From positions 1-7,425 of the forward strand of contig JAPLMO010000061.1 in the NCBI GenBank assembly GCA_026386995.1: 7,425 bases of DNA, given 5' to 3'. Under the pieces are notes generated by a model that saw only the letters and a program-made list of their open reading frames with translations, was not told the origin of the DNA and ran no database searches. Shown here piece after piece: positions 4,124 through 7,425 of the stretch; the first letter of the stretch is position 1; the number at the start of each line of letters is the position of its first letter. The translations under genes were made by a program, and so were the position numbers. This DNA is from Planctomycetota bacterium (GTDB lineage Bacteria; Planctomycetota; Phycisphaerae; FEN-1346).

Positions 4124-5605
4124 ATGACCATGACCGAAGCCGCACCCAACGCCGTTCGCACCCGTATCGCCCCGAGCCCCACCGGCGACCCGCACATCGG
4201 CAACATGTACGTGGCGCTCGTGAACTGGGCCTTCGCGCATCAGTCGGGCGGGAAGTTTCTGGTGCGCATCGAGGATACCGACCGCACGCGATTCGTCCAG
4301 GGCGCCGAGCAGATGTTCCTGAACTCTCTGGCGTGGCTGGGCCTCGGGCACGATGAGGGCCCCGACGTGGGCGGCCCGGTCGGCCCGTACCGCCAGAGCG
4401 AGCGCCTGCCCATCTATCGCGAGCACGCCGCGCGCCTGCTGGCGAGCGGCCATGCGTACCGCTGCTTCTGCACGTCCGAGCGCCTCGCCGAACTCCGAAA
4501 GCAGCAGAAGGGCGAGGTCACCGGCTACGACCGCAAGTGCCGCGCGATTGACCCCGCCGATGCCGCCCGCCGCGCGGCCGCCGGAGAGCCGCACACCTTG
4601 CGCCTGGCCGTGCCGCTGGAGGGCGTGACGTGCTTCACCGACGGCCTTCGCGGCCAAATCGAGATCGAAAACCGCAACGTCGATGACCAGGTCCTCATCA
4701 AGACCGACGGATTCCCGACCTACCACATGGGCGTGGTGGTGGACGACCGACTGATGGGCGTGACGCACGTCATCCGGGCCGAGGAATGGATCGTATCGAC
4801 GCCCAAGCATATCCTCCTCTACCAGGCGTTCGGGTGGGACGTGCCGCAGTTCTATCATCTGCCGCTCATCCGGAACCCCGACCGCTCGAAACTCTCGAAG
4901 CGCAAGAACCCCACCAACGTGCTCTGGTACCGGCAGGAGGGGTTCCTGCCCGAGGCGGTGGTCAATTACCTGGGCCTCCTGGGCCACTCGATGCCGGGGG
5001 AGAACCGCGAGGTCTTTACGCTGGAGGAGTTCCGCCGCGAGTTCTCCTGGGACCGCGTGAACACGGGCGGCCCGATCTTTGACATGGACAAGTTCGAGTG
5101 GCTGAACGGGATGTGGATCCGCCGCTTCTCGCCCGAGCAATTGGCCGCGCGCCTCAAAGGCGAAGGCTTCGTGCCCGCGGGCTTCCCCAAGGACCGCCTG
5201 GCGGGGGCCGTCAAGTTGATGCAGGAGCGTCTGAAGCGGCTGAAGGAATTCGCCGACGGCGCCGCCTTCTTTGCCGCGCGCCTGCCGTACGAGGCCGCGC
5301 TACTGGTGCCCGACAAGAAAGGCAACCCCACGCGCACGGCCGCCGAGACGCGCGATGCCCTTTCGTGCCTTAAAACGATGCTCGCCTCCGCCGCCGAGTG
5401 GCAGGTCCAGCCCCTTGAGGCCGCCAGCCGCGCCCTCGCCGACCAGATGCAGTGGAAGCCGGGCGACCTCTTCACCGTCCTCCGCGTGGCCGTCACCGGC
5501 CGCCGGGTCTCAACGCCGCTCTTTGAGACGATGGAGGTGCTGGGGCGGGAGGAGTGCCTCGCGCGGATGGACGAGGCGGTTGAGAAGGCGAAGACGCTGG
5601 CGTAA
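4124..5605 (+). CDS. gltX: Glutamyl-tRNA synthetase
   Basis: A 493-residue class I aminoacyl-tRNA synthetase, the normal bacterial length, that charges tRNA-Glu with glutamate in the cytoplasm. The Rossmann fold opens with RIAPSPTGDPHIGN, so the HIGH motif is HIGN at 24-27. FLVRIEDTDR is at 45-54 and PYRQSER at 88-94. A zinc-site pattern is present: Cys114, Cys116, Tyr135, Cys139. DDQVLIKTDGFPTYH is at 187-201, and the KMSKS loop is KLSKRK at 256-261. The anticodon-binding helical domain fills about residues 330-493. The start at 4124 was chosen because homology begins within ten residues and a weak AAAGAG ribosome-binding site stands about six bases upstream; ATG 4130 is an alternative. Whether it also charges tRNA-Gln, as many bacteria without GlnRS require, cannot be read from the window. 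It may share a transcript with the TPR gene, as no convincing promoter was seen in 4082-4123. Confidence 0.97.
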   Translation: MTMTEAAPNAVRTRIAPSPTGDPHIGNMYVALVNWAFAHQSGGKFLVRIEDTDRTRFVQGAEQMFLNSLAWLGLGHDEGPDVGGPVGPYRQSERLPIYREHAARLLASGHAYRCFCTSERLAELRKQQKGEVTGYDRKCRAIDPADAARRAAAGEPHTLRLAVPLEGVTCFTDGLRGQIEIENRNVDDQVLIKTDGFPTYHMGVVVDDRLMGVTHVIRAEEWIVSTPKHILLYQAFGWDVPQFYHLPLIRNPDRSKLSKRKNPTNVLWYRQEGFLPEAVVNYLGLLGHSMPGENREVFTLEEFRREFSWDRVNTGGPIFDMDKFEWLNGMWIRRFSPEQLAARLKGEGFVPAGFPKDRLAGAVKLMQERLKRLKEFADGAAFFAARLPYEAALLVPDKKGNPTRTAAETRDALSCLKTMLASAAEWQVQPLEAASRALADQMQWKPGDLFTVLRVAVTGRRVSTPLFETMEVLGREECLARMDEAVEKAKTLA

Positions 5606-5660
5606 ACACGTAGGCCGGGGCAACGCCCTTGTCGTTACCCACATTTCGGCAAGCCTGGAT

Positions 5661-5776
5661 AGCCCGCCTCGGCGGGCTTCCTGCCGCTTTAGCGGCGTTT
5701 AGCCCCGACCTTTTAGGTCGGGGTAGGCACGGCGAAAAACCTTCCTTCCTCATCAGCCAGCCCGCTTCAGCGGGCT
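5661..5776. repeat. Cluster of four tight hairpins (REP-like)
   Basis: Four near-perfect stem-loops lie within 116 bases: AGCCCGCC/GGCGGGCT (5661-5668 with 5671-5678), GCCGCT/AGCGGC (5683-5688 with 5691-5696), CCCCGACCT/AGGTCGGGG (5703-5711 with 5715-5723) and AGCCCGCT/AGCGGGCT (5759-5766 with 5769-5776). Loops are only two or three bases. The first and last differ mainly at the loop and read as copies of one unit. They follow gltX and may help end its transcript, though no T-tract is present. Their position just before a transposase remnant suggests REP sequences of the kind mobilised by REP-associated tyrosine transposases. Confidence 0.75.
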
Positions 5777-5787
5777 TCTGAGCGAGG

Positions 5788-5951
5788 ATGCTACCGGCGG
5801 CCGAGGAGGACGAGGAGACGCTGACGATCCTCCGGCATCACGGCCGGACCGGCCGCCCGTGGCCGAACCGCGGTTCCTTGCGCGGCTCGAAAAGCAACTG
5901 TCTCGCCGCCTCGCGCCCGGCCGCGCGGGCAGGCTCAGGAAGGGGCCATGA
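5788..5951 (+). pseudogene. Frameshifted C-terminal remnant of a probable REP-associated tyrosine transposase (IS200-like)
   Basis: Read from 5788, the sequence gives EEDEETLTILRHHGRTGRPW up to about 5862. The frame then loses sense, but the frame starting at 5865 continues with EPRFLARLEKQLSRRLAPGR and reaches TGA at 5949-5951. Joined by a one-base shift this gives RTGRPW-x-EPRFLARLE...RRLAP followed by an Arg/Gly-rich end. That is the layout I recall for the C-terminal tail of IS200-like REP-associated transposases (R-TGRP-hh-FL..LE..L.R.L.P...GR). The catalytic HUH and tyrosine region is absent, so the piece is dead. The match is from memory of the family, not a search. The neighbouring hairpin cluster supports it. 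Confidence 0.55.
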
Positions 5952-5978
5952 GAAAATCAGTATTGTACCGGAATTTGG

Positions 5979-6545
5979 GTGCGGATGGCGGCGATTGCGG
6001 CCGCCGGCCTCGTGGGCGACCGCGAGTCTATGCCGGCGCTCCTCAAACTCGTCGCCAAGGGCAAGGATCACAACACCCGATACAACGCCATCTACGCGTT
6101 GGGGCAACTCAAGGCCCGCGAGGCCGTGCCGCTGCTCGTCGGCATCCTGTCCGAGCCACCGCATTACGGCAACGGCTTCTACTGCCCGCTCGGCATCTAC
6201 GGCAAGGACGGCGGCTACACAACCCAGGTCAGCCTGGTCGAGGTGGCGGTGCGGGCCGCCGCCCGGATCGGCGACGAGCAGGCCATGCCCGCCTTCGAGG
6301 CCCTCCTGAGGAACGACGGCTACTACCTCGACCACGATACCGTGGCCGAGGCCGCCGCCGATCTCGGCTGGAAACAACTCGTGCCGGCCATCATCGGTCG
6401 GCTCGCGAAAGATCACGCAGCGAACCTTGAACAGTTCGGCCCGGCCCACGAAGAATACTCTGTTGCGCTCCGCAGGCTTACCGGCCAGACCTTCGGCGAA
6501 GACCCGAAGGCCTGGCGAGAGTGGCTGAAACAACAAAATCCCTAG
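5979..6545 (+). CDS. HEAT-repeat protein, probably truncated at its 5' end
   Basis: 188 residues from GTG 5979 (or 186 from ATG 5985). HEAT-like helical repeats are seen at about 1-27 (MRMAAIAAAGLVGDRESMPA), 31-60 (RYNAIYALGQLKAREAVPLL), 82-112 (VEVAVRAAARIGDEQAMPAF) and 118-145 (VAEAAADLGWKQLVPAI). The second and third are separated by a glycine- and tyrosine-rich insertion, GNGFYCPLGIYGKDGG. The tail ALRRLTGQTFGEDPKAWREW is typical of planctomycete HEAT proteins. HEAT solenoids bind other proteins; no partner is evident. The repeat pattern starts abruptly at the first residues, with no signal peptide and no ribosome-binding site. The upstream bases belong to the transposase remnant, whose TGA at 5949-5951 is in this frame. 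I infer that the original N-terminus was lost. It may be unexpressed, but the remaining frame is intact. Confidence 0.65.
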   Translation: MRMAAIAAAGLVGDRESMPALLKLVAKGKDHNTRYNAIYALGQLKAREAVPLLVGILSEPPHYGNGFYCPLGIYGKDGGYTTQVSLVEVAVRAAARIGDEQAMPAFEALLRNDGYYLDHDTVAEAAADLGWKQLVPAIIGRLAKDHAANLEQFGPAHEEYSVALRRLTGQTFGEDPKAWREWLKQQNP

Positions 6546-6752
6546 CGCAGGCTCGCGTCGCCGGTTGCGTATGGCATTTCGGAAGGCCGCCAGGCAGGTA
6601 CGGGGAGCCTCATCTTCAATCGCGTGTGCGAGAAGGCCAAGCGGTTCTACGAGATCGCGACGTTCTATCAGTACGCGGTGGCCGACGACATCCACCGACT
6701 GCTGTTCGCTTGGCCGAGCGGCCCTCTGCCGCCCCCGAATTCCCCGGGATGA
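6546..6752 (+). pseudogene. Unidentified coding-like fragment without a start codon
   Basis: Directly after the HEAT stop codon the same frame stays open to TGA at 6750-6752. From about 6606 it reads SLIFNRVCEKAKRFYEIATF then YQYAVADDIHRLLFAWP. Third codon positions in this stretch are overwhelmingly G or C, as in the real genes here, and the residues are those of an amphipathic helical protein, not random GC-rich translation. There is no plausible start codon or ribosome-binding site, and the end PLPPPNSPG looks eroded. It is most simply the C-terminal part of a gene that lost its beginning. I do not recognise the family. The following 6753-6795 holds nothing I can identify. Confidence 0.4.
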
Positions 6753-6795
6753 CATTGCCAGGATGCGGGCAAAACCTGACAGAGGAAGGCGGCCG

Positions 6796-7398
6796 CTAAC
6801 GCCGCGCTCTGCGCCGAAGAGCCATGAGGCCGCCGAGGGCCAGCAGAGAGAGCGTGGCGGGATCGGGTATGGTGTAAGACTCGCGGATCATGAATGTGCC
6901 GGCCGCGTTGGCGTGGACCGCGTAGACGGCATGGAAGTCGGTCCCCTGCGGAATAATGCCGCCCGACCATTCGATGTGCGAGTCTGTTAGTGCCACCGTC
7001 GGAAAGGCGCTCGACGAGGCCGACCCTGGCGCAAAAACGAACTTGTCCCACGGGGTTTCGTCCAGCGCGTAGAACGGGAACAAGTCCGACCGGAACCCGT
7101 TCCAGGCGTCCGTGGTGTAATTGAAGACGCCGCCGTTTGGGTCGCCGTACGGCTGCATTTCGATCCAGTAGTCGCCCGGGGCATCCACGGTTACGTAGAG
7201 GTCCACGGCGTTGCCGATGGAATCACTGAACGTCTTGTTGAGGGTCACGAAATCGGCCCCTCGGGTCAGGATGTTACCCCCCACCTGAAGCGGGGGCGTA
7301 TAGGGGAAAATCACGGTGTCGATGATGGCTCCCTGGGCCGATGCGCCGACCGCCAGGGCAACCAGGACCGCGGCCAGACCGATAGTCAAGCGGTTCAT
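6796..7398 (-). CDS. PEP-CTERM sorting domain protein, exported
   Basis: A 200-residue secreted protein. The signal peptide MNRLTIGLAAVLVALAVGAS with cleavage near residue 23 (AQG/AI) leads into a beta-rich domain of about 150 residues, with LYVTVDAPGDYWIEMQPYG at 67-85 and FHAVYAVHANAAGTFMIRES at 155-174. The latter resemble bead-like beta-sandwich segments. The tail IPDPATLSLLALGGLMALRRRARR is a PEP-CTERM signal whose motif reads PDP in place of PEP, followed by a hydrophobic helix and an arginine cluster. It would be processed by an exosortase and placed at the cell surface. I know no function for the central domain. The start at 7398 is fixed by GGAGG (7404-7408) five bases upstream. Its promoter lies outside the window. 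It shows no sequence similarity to the other PEP-CTERM protein outside the sorting tail. Confidence 0.88.
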   Translation of the reverse strand: MNRLTIGLAAVLVALAVGASAQGAIIDTVIFPYTPPLQVGGNILTRGADFVTLNKTFSDSIGNAVDLYVTVDAPGDYWIEMQPYGDPNGGVFNYTTDAWNGFRSDLFPFYALDETPWDKFVFAPGSASSSAFPTVALTDSHIEWSGGIIPQGTDFHAVYAVHANAAGTFMIRESYTIPDPATLSLLALGGLMALRRRARR

Positions 7399-7425
7399 AC
7401 CGACCTCCCACTGCGCTGGACTTGT

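Noticed and set aside
4121..5140. Antisense reading frame of 339 codons across gltX.
   Set aside because: Shadow of a clear housekeeping gene in GC-rich DNA.
5602..5638. A third GTAA...TTAC element after gltX.
   Set aside because: Beyond the four terminal bases the two ends do not pair, and no 8-bp flanking repeat was seen.
5661..5776. CRISPR array.
   Set aside because: The repeats are short self-complementary hairpins of differing sequence and spacing, not identical direct repeats with uniform spacers; no cas gene is present.
5661..5776. tRNA or structured RNA gene made of several stem-loops.
   Set aside because: No acceptor stem encloses the hairpins, and there is no TTC-containing T-loop or conserved anticodon arm.
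5948..6430. Plus-strand frame starting with ATG at 5948 (MRKSVLYRNL).
   Set aside because: After about twelve residues it becomes Arg/Gly/Pro-rich noise in the wrong frame; the HEAT pattern lies in the frame of 5979.

Overview
GC-rich bacterial chromosomal DNA, most likely from a planctomycete (Phycisphaerae-like) or a close relative. The evidence for this lineage is indirect: two secreted proteins with PEP-CTERM sorting tails, a HEAT-repeat protein ending in a 'LTGQ.FG.DP..WR.W' tail of the kind seen in planctomycetes, and intergenic regions dense in dispersed palindromic repeats. No rRNA or tRNA is present to settle it.

Layout. 1-150: a gene-free end with a perfect 16-bp hairpin. 151-929 (minus): a two-gene operon, a small cysteine-rich protein followed by a TrpG/PabA glutaminase with overlapping stop and start (ATGA), driven by a good sigma70-like promoter at 964-992. 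1012-1080: a tiny mobile element (copy A). 1302-1763 (plus): a SixA-type phosphohistidine phosphatase. 1822-2544 (minus): a PEP-CTERM exported protein with no ATG start. 2697-2836: a second copy (B) of the mobile element. 2868-3938 (plus): a near-consensus promoter and a TPR-repeat lipoprotein. 3939-4081: a 143-bp nested palindromic element starting at the base after the TPR stop codon. 4124-5605 (plus): glutamyl-tRNA synthetase (gltX). 5661-5951: four hairpins followed by the frameshifted C-terminal remnant of what looks like a REP-associated tyrosine transposase. 5979-6545 (plus): a HEAT-repeat protein that appears to have lost its N-terminus at the transposase junction. 6546-6752: an orphan piece of coding-like sequence. 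6796-7398 (minus): a second PEP-CTERM exported protein.

The genes form no single pathway. GltX and TrpG are housekeeping, SixA is signalling, and the TPR lipoprotein and the two PEP-CTERM proteins belong to the cell envelope. The PEP-CTERM proteins imply an exosortase elsewhere in the genome.

The most interesting material is between the genes. Two short elements (69 and 140 bp) share 23-24-bp imperfect terminal inverted repeats beginning GTAA and are each flanked by 8-bp direct repeats matching 7 of 8. These are the hallmarks of IS66-family insertions, so they look like non-autonomous IS66 derivatives. Each lies about 20-30 bp upstream of the -35 box of a predicted promoter. A different 143-bp element, the hairpin cluster with a decayed transposase, and a dispersed GTGGCACGGCTG-type hairpin complete a repeat-rich landscape. 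No defence system, CRISPR array or biosynthetic cluster was seen.
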